Below are positions 52,117 to 60,770 of a stretch of DNA of 64,000 bases, piece by piece. The notes beneath the pieces are model-generated. The model was not told the DNA's origin and did not search any database. It saw only the letters and a program-made list of their open reading frames with translations. The stretch is from assembly GCF_900116375.1 (NCBI RefSeq), contig NZ_UETB01000005.1, forward strand, positions 1 to 64,000, in the 5' to 3' direction. Source of the DNA: Georgenia satyanarayanai (lineage in GTDB: Bacteria > Actinomycetota > Actinomycetes > Actinomycetales > Actinomycetaceae). Within the stretch, counting starts at the first letter, position 1; each line of letters opens with the position of its first letter. Both the position numbers and the translations under genes were made by a program.

Positions 52117-52166
52117 CCTCGTCGTGGGGTGGCGAGGCCGGCTCGCGCCGGCCCCGCCGGGCGGTG

Positions 52167-53174
52167 TCAGCGCGCGGCCTCGAAGGCGTCGGCCAGGGAG
52201 TTGAAGTACTCGGTGTAGGTCTGGATGCCCTCGTTGGTGTAGGTGTCCGCGGGCATGTAGACGAGCCGGTCCTGCTGGATCGCGGTGACGCCCGTCAGTG
52301 CCTCGGAGGCCTCGAGGACCTCGGCGGCCGGCGCGTACTCCGGGTCGTCCGCGGCGACGGCCGCGTCACGGTCCATGACGAGGATCCAGTCGGGGTTGGA
52401 GTCGGCGATGGCCTCGACGGAGATGTCGTCACCCTGGTGGTCCTCGCTCGCCTCGGGGACCTCGAGGGCCGGGGTGAGGCCCAGGACGTCGAAGATCGGG
52501 CCCAGCGTGCGGCCGGCGCCCGGGGCGGAGTAGCCGATCTCGCCGCCGGAGGTGATGACGGCCATGACGGTGTCGGCGGGGTCGTAGGCGGCGCGGGCGC
52601 GCTCGATCGCGGCGTCGAGGTCGGCGTTCAGCGCCTCGGCCTCGGCCTGCTTGCCGAAGATCTCCCCGAGCACGGTGGTCTGGCGCTTGAGCTCGTCGGT
52701 GAAGGGCTCCCCCTCGCGCGGGTCGAGCTCGAGGACCACGGCCTCGGGGGCGAGGGAGGTGAAGTCGTCGTGGTAGTCGGCGAAGCGCTGGCCGTTGATG
52801 ATGAGGTCCGGCTCGGCGGCGACGACGGCCTCGAGGTCGGGCTCGCGGTGGTTGCCGAGGTCGATGATCGACTCGTCCTGCGCGTAGGGGATCGTGTCAG
52901 GCATGAGCGCGACGGCGGCGGCGCTCAGCTCGACGTCCCACGCGGCGAGGGTCTCGAAGGTCCGGTTGTCGGTCGCGACGACCGACCGCGGCGGCGTGGT
53001 GATCGTCTGCGTGCCGTTGTTGTCCTCGACCTCGACGGTCGTGGCGCTCGCGTCGTCGTCGGCAGCGGCGTCGGTGGCGCCGTCGGCCTGGCCGCAGGCG
53101 GCCAGCGCCAGGGCGGCGACGACGGCCACGCCGGCGAGGCGCACCGGCCGACGAACAGGGGAAGCGATGCTCAT
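52167..53174 (-). CDS. Iron-siderophore ABC transporter substrate-binding lipoprotein
   Basis: 335 residues. Signal peptide with lipobox ALAACG near residue 22, a short acidic linker (DAAADDDAS), then a class III binding protein of the FatB/CeuA kind (RSVVATDNRTFETLAAWDVEL; EPDLEAVVAAEPDLIINGQR; IQTYTEYFNSLADAFEAAR). The ATG at 53174 gives a standard signal peptide; the frame is open to 53303 but lies over the operator. Ligand is probably a ferric siderophore, type unknown. Confidence 0.95.
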   Translation of the reverse strand: MSIASPVRRPVRLAGVAVVAALALAACGQADGATDAAADDDASATTVEVEDNNGTQTITTPPRSVVATDNRTFETLAAWDVELSAAAVALMPDTIPYAQDESIIDLGNHREPDLEAVVAAEPDLIINGQRFADYHDDFTSLAPEAVVLELDPREGEPFTDELKRQTTVLGEIFGKQAEAEALNADLDAAIERARAAYDPADTVMAVITSGGEIGYSAPGAGRTLGPIFDVLGLTPALEVPEASEDHQGDDISVEAIADSNPDWILVMDRDAAVAADDPEYAPAAEVLEASEALTGVTAIQQDRLVYMPADTYTNEGIQTYTEYFNSLADAFEAAR

Positions 53175-53239
53175 GGGTGTCCTTCGCTCGTGGTCTGTGG
53201 CGGCCGGTGGCGCCGGTCCGGCCAGGGTCAATGTAAGCG

Positions 53240-53258
53240 TTAGGTAAGCCTTACCTAC
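53240..53258. promoter_or_regulatory. DtxR/IdeR iron box
   Basis: The 19 bases TTAGGTAAGCCTTACCTAC match the consensus TTAGGTTAGGCTAACCTAA at 15 positions and form a near-perfect palindrome. Located 66-84 bases before the binding-protein ATG, between a TTGTAG and a TTACAT that could be -35 and -10, so Fe2+-loaded DtxR/IdeR should repress the importer. Confidence 0.85.
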
Positions 53259-53387
53259 AAGCCCCTCATGCCAATTTGATACCGACGTCGTTGCGTAATT
53301 CATCCCATCGGAGGAGGGAAGTCGGCGGGGCGCCGCCGTTCGCGCGCACCCGCGCCCGTTTCCGAAATGCCCGCGATGTGAGCCAAC

Positions 53388-53530
53388 TCACCCCGCCCCC
53401 TCTCCCGCGCCCCATCCCCGCGTCCGCATCCGCGCGCCCCCATCCCCGCGCCCCCATCCCCCGCGCCCCCATCCCCGCGCTCCCCACACCCGCGCCCCCA
53501 TCCCCCGCGCCGAGAGCTGAGTTGTTCCTG
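53388..53530 (+). repeat. C-rich CCCATCCCCGCGC tandem tract ending in a single 18-bp-family unit (E)
   Basis: Imperfect repeats of CCCCCATCCCCCGCG-like units run to about 53508, directly followed by GCCGAGAGCTGAGTTGTT, one copy of the dispersed repeat family with core CTGAG as in array A. The rest of the 435-base gap between the binding-protein and recQ genes holds the iron box and recQ leader; no gene is seen. Confidence 0.8.
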
Positions 53531-53609
53531 GGAGCAGTCCGCGCGACCCCCGTGCGGGCCCGACCCCGGGTGTCGGAGGGACGTGGGAGCGTAGGGACCG
53601 GGAGGCGAC

Positions 53610-55796
53610 ATGGACACAGTGACGACCGAGGTGCGGGCACAGGCCGCGCTCCAGGCGCTCGTGGGACGGCCCGACGCCCGGCTGCGGGCGGACCAGTGGC
53701 GGGCGATCGAGGCGCTCGTCGTCCACCGCCGACGCGCCCTGGTGGTCCAGCGCACCGGCTGGGGGAAGTCGGCGGTGTACTTCGTCGCCACCGCGTTGCT
53801 CCGCGCCGGGGTCGAGGGCCGCCCGCCGGCCGGGCCCACCGTCATCGTCTCCCCGCTGCTCGCCCTCATGCGGGACCAGATCGCTGCGGCCTCCCGCGCC
53901 GGGATCCGCGCCGTGACCGTGAACTCCGCGAACGTCACCGAGTGGGAGTCGGTCCACGCCGCCATCGCCGCGGGCGAGGTGGACGTGGTCCTGTGCTCGC
54001 CGGAGCGGCTCAACAACCCGGGCTTCCGCAGCGAGGTGCTGCCGCAGCTGGCGGCCACCGCCGGCCTCGTCGTCGTCGACGAGGCTCACTGCATCTCCGA
54101 CTGGGGTCACGACTTCCGTCCCGACTACCGCCGCATCCGCACGCTCCTGGAGGATCTCCCGGCCGGGGTGCCGGTCCTCGCCACCACCGCCACCGCCAAC
54201 GACCGCGTCAGCGCCGACGTCGCCGAGCAGCTCGGCACCGGTGAGGACGGCGACGTCCTCGTCCTGCGCGGCTCCCTGGACCGCGAGTCGCTGCGGCTGG
54301 GCGTCCTCAGCCTGCCGGACCAGGCCCAGCGGGTGGCCTGGCTCGCCGAGCGGATGGCGTCCTGGGAGGGCTCAGGGATCGTCTACACGCTCACCGTGGC
54401 CCAGGCCGAGCAGGTCGCCGAGCAGCTGCGGGCCGCCGGCCTGGAGGTCGAGTCCTACACCGGTCGGACCGAGCCGGCACGCCGTGAGCAGCTTGAGGAG
54501 GACCTGCGAGCCAACCGGATGCGTGCCCTCGTCGCGACCTCCGCCCTGGGAATGGGCTTCGACAAGCCCGACCTCGCCTTCGTCGTCCACCTCGGCGCGC
54601 CCTCCTCCCCCATCGCCTACTACCAGCAGGTGGGCCGCGCCGGTCGCGGCGTCGACCGCGCCGACGTCGTGCTCCTGCCCGGCCCCGAGGACCGCGACAT
54701 CTGGGCCTACTTCGGCTCCCTCGCCTTCCCGCCGGAGCACGCGGTGCGCGAGGTCCTCGCCGCCCTGGGTGACGAGCCGCTGTCCACCGTGCGTCTCGAG
54801 CCGCTCGTCGACCTGCGCCGCACCCGCCTGGAGACGATGCTCAAGGTCCTCGACGTCGACGGCGCGGTCGAGCGGGTGGCCGGCGGCTGGCGCAGCACCG
54901 GGCGGCCCTGGGAGTACGACGCCGAGCGCTACGCCCGCGTCGACGCCGCCCGCGAGCGTGAGCAGCACGCCATGGTCGCCTACGTCGGCCTCGGGGCCGG
55001 GCAGTGCCGGATGGCCTACCTGCGCGCCCAGCTCTCCGACCGGGAGCTGGAGGAGGGCTGGCGCTGCGGACGCTGCGACCTGTGCGGGGGCCTGGACCTG
55101 GACGCCACGGTGGACGAGGCCCGCCTCGAGCAGGCACGCGCCGTCCTCGACCGCCCGGGTGCGGACGTCGCGCCCCGCAAGCAGTGGCCCACCGGGATGG
55201 CCGCGGTGGGCGTCCCGCTCCAGGGACGCATCCCTCCTGGGGAGCAGGCGGAGCCGGGGCGCGCGGTCGCGCGGCTGGACGGGCTGGGCTGGTCCGCCGC
55301 CCTGCGCGAGATGCTCGAGCCCTCACCGGACCGGCCGGCCGGCGGGGAGGCGCACGGTGGGCATGACGGCGCGCTGCCCACGGGCCTGCGCGGCGCCGTC
55401 GAGCGGGTGCTCACCGACCAGCTCGCCGCGATCCGCGAGGGTGGTGGACAGGTCGAGGGCGTCGTCGTCGTCTCCTCGACCACCCGGCCGCAGCTCCTCG
55501 ACCACCTCGCGCGAGGCGTCGCGCACCTGGCCCAGGTCCCGCTCGTCGGGGCCGTCGCCCCGGACCCGGCCCGCCCGCCCGGCCGCCACGACGTCAACTC
55601 CGCCACCCGGCTGGCCGGTGTCCACCAGCGGCTGCGCCTCGACCTCGGCGAGGCGGCGCTGGCGGGCCTGCCGGGCCGCTCGGTCCTCCTCGTCGACGAC
55701 CTCACCGACTCCGGCTGGACCCTCACCGTGGCCGCCCGGCTGCTGCGGCAGGCGGGCGCCGCGGCCGTGCACCCCTTCGTGCTCGCCCAGCGCTGA
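53610..55796 (+). CDS. RecQ-type DNA helicase fused to a phosphoribosyltransferase-like domain
   Basis: 728 residues. RecQ helicase core: Walker A TGWGKS (49-54), DEAH box near 157 (VVDEAHCISDWGHDFRP), motif VI QQVGRAGRG near 340; zinc-binding part with CRMAYLRAQL and WRCGRCDLCGG at about 465-495. No HRDC domain; instead residues about 590-728 are phosphoribosyltransferase-like, with the PRPP-loop pattern VLLVDDLTDSGWT near 692-704. The fusion is known in actinobacteria but its use is unclear. A GGGAGG site precedes the ATG. Confidence 0.9.
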   Translation: MDTVTTEVRAQAALQALVGRPDARLRADQWRAIEALVVHRRRALVVQRTGWGKSAVYFVATALLRAGVEGRPPAGPTVIVSPLLALMRDQIAAASRAGIRAVTVNSANVTEWESVHAAIAAGEVDVVLCSPERLNNPGFRSEVLPQLAATAGLVVVDEAHCISDWGHDFRPDYRRIRTLLEDLPAGVPVLATTATANDRVSADVAEQLGTGEDGDVLVLRGSLDRESLRLGVLSLPDQAQRVAWLAERMASWEGSGIVYTLTVAQAEQVAEQLRAAGLEVESYTGRTEPARREQLEEDLRANRMRALVATSALGMGFDKPDLAFVVHLGAPSSPIAYYQQVGRAGRGVDRADVVLLPGPEDRDIWAYFGSLAFPPEHAVREVLAALGDEPLSTVRLEPLVDLRRTRLETMLKVLDVDGAVERVAGGWRSTGRPWEYDAERYARVDAAREREQHAMVAYVGLGAGQCRMAYLRAQLSDRELEEGWRCGRCDLCGGLDLDATVDEARLEQARAVLDRPGADVAPRKQWPTGMAAVGVPLQGRIPPGEQAEPGRAVARLDGLGWSAALREMLEPSPDRPAGGEAHGGHDGALPTGLRGAVERVLTDQLAAIREGGGQVEGVVVVSSTTRPQLLDHLARGVAHLAQVPLVGAVAPDPARPPGRHDVNSATRLAGVHQRLRLDLGEAALAGLPGRSVLLVDDLTDSGWTLTVAARLLRQAGAAAVHPFVLAQR

Positions 55797-55840
55797 CCGG
55801 CGCCGCGCCGTACGATCGGGCGCAGCCGACCGGAGGAACC

Positions 55841-57310
55841 ATGCCCTCGTTCACCGTTGACCTCAAGGACGCCGTCGACCCTCTCGTGCTGGCCGTGGAC
55901 GTCGGGTCCACCGCGAGCCGCGGTGGGCTGTACGACGCCCGGGGGATGCCCGTCGACGGGATGAAGCACAAGGTCCCGCACGCCTTCACCACCGCCACCG
56001 ACGGCACCTCGGTCATCGAGCCCCTCCAGGTGGTCGACGAGGTCGCGGCGATCATCGACGTCCTCGCGCGCCCCGAGCTGGCCGGCCGCATCGCCGGGGT
56101 CGCGCTGGACACCTTCGCCTCCTCGCTCGTGGGCGTCGACGCCGCGGGCGAGCCGCTCACCCCGTGCTACACCTACGCCGACTCCCGCTGCGCGCCGCAG
56201 GTGACGGCGCTGCGCGCCGAGCTCGACGAGGCGGAGGTGCAGCAGCGCACGGGCACCCGCCTCCACTCGAGCTACCTGCCCGCGCGGCTGCGCTGGCTGC
56301 GGGAGACCGAGCCCCGGCTGTTCGACGAGGTGGCCCGCTGGCTGACCCTCGGCGAGCTCGTCGTCCTGCGCCTCACCGGCACCACGGCCGTGGGCACGTC
56401 GGCGGCGGCCTGGTCGGGGCTGCTGGACCGCCTCTCCGGCACGTGGGACGAGCGCATGCTCGCCGTCGCGGGCATCAGCGCCGCGGCCCTGTCCCCCGTC
56501 CACCACCCCGACCAGCCGCTCACCGGCGTCACGACGCGCTGGCCCGCGCTGGCGGCGGCGGCGTGGTTCCCGGTCGTCACCGACGGCCTGGCCGCGAACA
56601 TCGGGACGGGGGCGAGCGACGCCCGGACCGTCGTCGCGTCCTTCGCCACGAGCGGTGCCGTGCGGGTCCGTGTCCCGGCCGAGGTGCCCGAGCTGCCCTC
56701 GGGGCTGTGGGCCTACCGGGTGGACGCCGACCACGCGCTGCTCGGCGGGGCCCTCAACGACGTCGGACGTGGCGCGAGCTGGCTGGAGGCGACGCTGCGG
56801 CTGGACGACGTCGACCTGGACGGCGTGCTCGCCGCGGAGGTCGACCCCACGACGCCGATGGCCCTGCCCTTCCTCACCGGGGAGCGGAGCACCGGGTGGG
56901 CGGCCGACGCCCGGGCCGTGCTCGTCGGCCTGTCCGCGGCCACCACGCCCGCGGCGATCGCCCGCGGCATGCTCGAGGGCGTGGCCCTCAGCTACGGCCG
57001 GGTCGTCGCCGAGCTCACGCGGGTCGCCCCGCTGCCCGAGCAGATCCTCGCGAGCGGCCGGATGAGCCAGTCACTGCCGCACCTGCTCCAGCTCCTCGCC
57101 GACGTCACCGGGGTGCCGGTGACGCCCGTGACGATCAAGCGCTCGACGCTCCACGGGACGGCGCTGCTCGCACTGCAGACCCTGGCCCCGGACGTGGAGC
57201 GGGCAGCGCCCACCACGGCGGCCACCGTCGAGCCGGTGGCCGCCCGTGCCGACTACTACGCCGAGCGCGCCGAGCGCTTCGCCGCGCTCTACTCCGCCGT
57301 GGTGGGCTGA
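55841..57310 (+). CDS. FGGY-family carbohydrate kinase (gluconokinase-like)
   Basis: 489 residues with the two FGGY ATPase-fold halves: LAVDVGSTASRGGLYD at about 17-32, TPCYTYADSRC near 107, and the second-domain IGTGASDARTVVASFATSGAVRV and LPFLTGERSTGW. The latter resembles gluconokinases, but xylulose or related sugars cannot be excluded. GGAGG ribosome site before the ATG. It follows recQ by 44 bases and is convergent with the lipoprotein gene, 5 bases apart. Confidence 0.85.
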   Translation: MPSFTVDLKDAVDPLVLAVDVGSTASRGGLYDARGMPVDGMKHKVPHAFTTATDGTSVIEPLQVVDEVAAIIDVLARPELAGRIAGVALDTFASSLVGVDAAGEPLTPCYTYADSRCAPQVTALRAELDEAEVQQRTGTRLHSSYLPARLRWLRETEPRLFDEVARWLTLGELVVLRLTGTTAVGTSAAAWSGLLDRLSGTWDERMLAVAGISAAALSPVHHPDQPLTGVTTRWPALAAAAWFPVVTDGLAANIGTGASDARTVVASFATSGAVRVRVPAEVPELPSGLWAYRVDADHALLGGALNDVGRGASWLEATLRLDDVDLDGVLAAEVDPTTPMALPFLTGERSTGWAADARAVLVGLSAATTPAAIARGMLEGVALSYGRVVAELTRVAPLPEQILASGRMSQSLPHLLQLLADVTGVPVTPVTIKRSTLHGTALLALQTLAPDVERAAPTTAATVEPVAARADYYAERAERFAALYSAVVG

Positions 57311-57315
57311 GCGAC

Positions 57316-58062
57316 CTACAGGTGGTAGGTGATGTCCGCGTCACCGCGCAGCTGCTCGAGGAGCACCTCGACGGCCTCACCCTCGTGCTGCTGCTGGAGC
57401 TGCGCCTCGATCTGCGGGCGCACCTCCTCGAACGCGGGCAGCTCGCCCTCGCCCCCGCCCTGCTCGGCGGCGGAGTCGTAGAGCTCGCGCGCCTCCTCCT
57501 CCGAGGGGGTGAACTCTCCCGCCTCGTCGGCGAAGAGCTGCTCGAGGGCCGTCTGCTCCTCGATCTGCGCGACGGCCTCCTCGCGGCCCAGCCCCTGCTC
57601 CTCCAGAGCGGTGAAGAGCTCGTCGGCGGACCCCAGCCCGCTGGAGGCGGCGATCTCCTCGGCGGCGGCGTCGATCTCCTCCTGGGTGGGGGCGATGTCG
57701 CGGGCCGCGGCCTCGGCGAGGAGCAGCTCGGTGTCGACGAGGCCCTCCGCGGTGCTCTGCTTGAGAGCCTCCTGGTCGACCTCCTCGCCCGACATCTGCG
57801 ACTGCATGAACGCCTGCTGGAGCTGGCCCTCGTACACCTGGGTGAACTCCTCCAGGGTGACCTCGGCACCGTTGACCTCGGCGACGACGTCGGGCAGGCC
57901 CTCGAGGTCCGGCGCGGGAGGCGTGGGGGCCTCCTGGCTCGCGGTCTCCTCAGCGGCAGGCGTGCTCGTCTCCGCGGTCGGGTCGGCCTCGTCGTCGCCC
58001 GATCCGCAGGCCGTCAGGGCCAGCAGCAGGGCAGCGGTCGCCACGGCAACCTTGGTTCGCAT
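57316..58062 (-). CDS. SurA N-terminal domain lipoprotein
   Basis: 248 residues. Lipoprotein signal with LTACG near residue 19, an acidic/Pro/Thr linker, then a SurA-N-like helical domain (VVAEVNGAEVTLEEFTQVYEGQL; LKQSTAEGLVDTELLLAEAAA). No parvulin PPIase domain follows, so it may be a chaperone without isomerase activity. The ATG at 58062 begins a standard signal peptide. It stands alone, facing the kinase gene. Confidence 0.85.
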   Translation of the reverse strand: MRTKVAVATAALLLALTACGSGDDEADPTAETSTPAAEETASQEAPTPPAPDLEGLPDVVAEVNGAEVTLEEFTQVYEGQLQQAFMQSQMSGEEVDQEALKQSTAEGLVDTELLLAEAAARDIAPTQEEIDAAAEEIAASSGLGSADELFTALEEQGLGREEAVAQIEEQTALEQLFADEAGEFTPSEEEARELYDSAAEQGGGEGELPAFEEVRPQIEAQLQQQHEGEAVEVLLEQLRGDADITYHL

Positions 58063-58174
58063 GGGGTTTCCTCTCCGGAAGACGAGGTTCCAGCGTGCGC
58101 GCCGCACCACCCCCGACGCAAGCCGCGCGCCGCCCGACGCCCGAACCTTCACCGAGCGCGCACATCTGCCCCGC

Positions 58175-58295
58175 CGCACCGCCCCCCGCCGCCGCCCCGC
58201 CCCCCGCCGCCGACAGCGCAGTTACCGCCGACAGCGCAGTTACCGCCGACAGCGCAGTTGCCGCCGACGACGCAGCTGCCGTCGAGAGCGCAGGT
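58175..58295 (+). repeat. 18-bp tandem repeat array D (core CGCAG)
   Basis: After a C-rich stretch (58175-58208) come GCCGACAGCGCAGTTACC twice, GCCGACAGCGCAGTTGCC, GCCGACGACGCAGCTGCC and a partial GTCGAGAGCGCAGG, all in an 18-base period. It ends about 20 bases before the hisD stop on the other strand and fills most of the gap between the SurA-N gene and hisD. Confidence 0.9.
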
Positions 58296-58316
58296 CGCGC
58301 AGGCAGGAACTGCGGG

Positions 58317-59645
58317 TCAGCCCAGGCGGACGTCGACGGCGTCGGCGTGGGCAGGCAGGTCCTCGGAGACGGCGAGCGCGCGCAGCGGCCCGGCGACCTT
58401 CCGCAGCGCGGCGTCGTCGTACTCGATGACCTGGACCGGCTTGAGGAAGGCCATGACGCTGAGCCCCGACGCGAAGCGGGCCGTGCCGCCGGTGGGCAGC
58501 ACGTGGTTCGAGCCGGCGAGGTAGTCCCCCAGCGGCACCGGGCTGTAGGGCCCGACGAAGATCGCGCCGGCGTTGCGGATGCGCTCGGCGACGGCGGCGG
58601 CGTCCGCCGTCTGGATCTCGAGGTGCTCGGCCCCGTAGGCGTCGCACACGGCGATCCCCTGCGCGAGGTCAGCGACGAGCACGGTGCCGGACTGCGGGCC
58701 CGAGAGCGCGGTACGCACCCGCTCGGCGTGCCTGGTCGCTGCGGCCTGCCGCTCGATCTCGGCGTCGACGGCGTCGGCCAGCTCGACGCTGTCGGTGACG
58801 AGCACGGAGGCGGCGGCGGGGTCGTGCTCCGCCTGGGAGATGAGGTCGGCGGCCACGAAGCGGGGGTCGGCACCGGCGTCGGCGAGGACGGCGATCTCCG
58901 TGGTGCCGGCCTCGGCATCGATGCCCACCCGGCCCATGACGGCCCGCTTGGCGGCGGCGACAAAGATGTTGCCCGGCCCGGTGACGACGTCGACGGGCGC
59001 GCACAGCTGCGCGTCGTCGGCGGTGCCGTCCTGCCCGGCCGCCCCGTAGGCGAGCATGCCCACGGCCTGCGCGCCACCGACGGCGTAGACCTCCTCGACG
59101 CCGAGCAGCGCGCACGCCGCGAGGATCGTCGGGTGGGGCAGGCCGCCGAAGGCTCGCTGGGGCGGGCTCGCGACCGCCAGCGAGCGCACGCCGGCCACCT
59201 GCGCTGCGACGACGTTCATCACGACGCTCGAGGGGTAGACCGCGAGGCCGCCGGGGACGTAGAGGCCCACCCGGCTCACCGGCACCCAGCGCTGACGGAC
59301 GTGGCCGCCGGGCAGGATCTCGGTGTCCCGCTCGGCGGGCAGCTGGGCGGCGTGGCCAGCGCGGTTGTGGGCGATCGACATCTCCAGCGCCTCGCGCACC
59401 TGCGGGTCGAGGCCGTCGAGCGCCTCGGCCAGGGCCTGGGCCGGCACCCGCAGGTGCTCGGGCCGCACGCCGTCGAAGCGCTCGGCGAGGTCTCGCAGGG
59501 CGGCGCCGCCCCGGGAGCGGACGTCGTCGATGATGGGGAGCACCTGCGCCATGGCGGCCTCGACGTCGAGCGTGGCGCGCGGCAGCACGTCGACGAGGGC
59601 GTCGGGGGTCAGGTCGGAGGCGCGGAGGTCGATTCGCCGGAGCAT
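58317..59645 (-). CDS. hisD: Histidinol dehydrogenase
   Basis: 442 residues: [18 protein letters not shown] near 120, [17 protein letters not shown] near 225, catalytic segment SQAEHDPAA near 285 and the [19 protein letters not shown] end motif. Oxidises histidinol to histidine using two NAD+. Monocistronic here: hisC, its usual partner, is at 48-49 kb on the same strand, beyond the iron importer, recQ, the kinase and a lipoprotein gene. Confidence 0.97.
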   Translation of the reverse strand: MLRRIDLRASDLTPDALVDVLPRATLDVEAAMAQVLPIIDDVRSRGGAALRDLAERFDGVRPEHLRVPAQALAEALDGLDPQVREALEMSIAHNRAGHAAQLPAERDTEILPGGHVRQRWVPVSRVGLYVPGGLAVYPSSVVMNVVAAQVAGVRSLAVASPPQRAFGGLPHPTILAACALLGVEEVYAVGGAQAVGMLAYGAAGQDGTADDAQLCAPVDVVTGPGNIFVAAAKRAVMGRVGIDAEAGTTEIAVLADAGADPRFVAADLISQAEHDPAAASVLVTDSVELADAVDAEIERQAAATRHAERVRTALSGPQSGTVLVADLAQGIAVCDAYGAEHLEIQTADAAAVAERIRNAGAIFVGPYSPVPLGDYLAGSNHVLPTGGTARFASGLSVMAFLKPVQVIEYDDAALRKVAGPLRALAVSEDLPAHADAVDVRLG

Positions 59646-59717
59646 GTGCCTGATCGTATGACGCCCGCCGGGGCGCGGCGGGGGCCGTCCAGCCCACGGC
59701 AGGGCATGATCGGTGCC

Positions 59718-59942
59718 ATGGAAGCGCAGAACGTCGTGCCCGTCGACGGGGAGATCCGGCTCGGCCAGTTCCTCAAGCTCGCCTCGCTCGCCGAGTCCGG
59801 GGCGCAGGCCCGCGAGCTCATCGCCGACGGCGAGGTGAGCGTCGACGGCGTCGTCGAGACCCGCCGGGGGCGCCAGCTCGCCACCGGGGCACGCGTCGAG
59901 GTGAGCACTCCCGGCGGGGTCCTCGTCGCTGTCGTCGGCTGA
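59718..59942 (+). CDS. Small S4-domain RNA-binding protein
   Basis: 74 residues, nearly all one S4 domain: [27 protein letters not shown] and [15 protein letters not shown]. Resembles YbcJ/YaaA-type S4 proteins. ATG at 59718 is preferred; an ATG four codons upstream is possible. Divergent from hisD, about 70 bases apart. Confidence 0.85.
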   Translation: MEAQNVVPVDGEIRLGQFLKLASLAESGAQARELIADGEVSVDGVVETRRGRQLATGARVEVSTPGGVLVAVVG

Positions 59943-60040
59943 CCGCTACAGAGCCGCCGCCCCGAATCTGTGCGGGTCCGCACCCCGCTCCGTGCCCGCC
60001 CCTCGTTAGCGTGGCCGGTGTTCCCGATGAGAGGTAGACC

Positions 60041-60613
60041 ATGACCACGACCACCCCCGCCGCCGTCCTCGCCGACTCGCTGCCCGCAGGCCTCGTCCGG
60101 GACGCCTCGCTCGTCGCCGGTGGCGCCGTCGTCACCGGCGTGCTGTCCCAGGTGGTCGTGCCGCTGCCCTTCACCCCCGTGCCGCTGTCGCTCGGCACCT
60201 TCGCCGTCCTGCTCGTGGGGGCCTCGCTCGGGCCGGTGCGGGGAACGCTGAGCATGCTGCTCTACCTCGGGGCCGGGGTCGCCGGGGTGCCGTGGTTCGC
60301 CGAGCAGAGCGCCGGGTGGCACACCGCGTCCTTCGGCTACGTCATCGGTTACGTGCTGGCCGCCGGCCTCGTGGGCGCGCTCGCCCGGCGCCGCGCCGAC
60401 CGCAGCCCGCTGTCGATGGCCGGGGCGGCCGCCCTGGCGACCCTCGCGGTGTACGCCGGCGGCGTGCCGTGGCTCATGGTGAGCCTCGGGGTGAGCCTGG
60501 GCGAGGCCCTTCTGCTGGGTGTCGCACCGTTCCTCCTCGGCGACGTCCTCAAGGCCGCGGCCGCCGCGGGGCTGCTGCCCGCCGCCTGGCGCCTGCTCGG
60601 CCGCCGGGACTGA
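60041..60613 (+). CDS. bioY: Biotin transporter BioY (ECF S component)
   Basis: 190 residues, about six hydrophobic segments. BioY signature FTPVPLSLGTFAVLLVGASLG near 45-65 and LYLGAGVAGVPWFAEQSAG near 75-95. It binds biotin in the membrane; no energising EcfA/EcfT genes are adjacent, so it uses modules encoded elsewhere or acts alone. Confidence 0.93.
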   Translation: MTTTTPAAVLADSLPAGLVRDASLVAGGAVVTGVLSQVVVPLPFTPVPLSLGTFAVLLVGASLGPVRGTLSMLLYLGAGVAGVPWFAEQSAGWHTASFGYVIGYVLAAGLVGALARRRADRSPLSMAGAAALATLAVYAGGVPWLMVSLGVSLGEALLLGVAPFLLGDVLKAAAAAGLLPAAWRLLGRRD

Positions 60614-60770
60614 GCCACCCGCCGCCGCGGTGAGCCGGGTCGGCAGGCGTGGCACGCGCCGTCCACGAGCTGGCGACGGTGACCATCTAGCCAGGCCCTG
60701 CCGGTGAAGTTTCACGCGGCTGTCTCGCGGACGAAACCTCCCCGGAACGCGGGTCGGCCAGCCTGGGGGC

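Noticed and set aside
56164-58524. 786-codon plus-strand frame across the kinase and SurA-N genes
   Set aside because: Runs over two real genes and a repeat array in a different frame, with low-complexity product.
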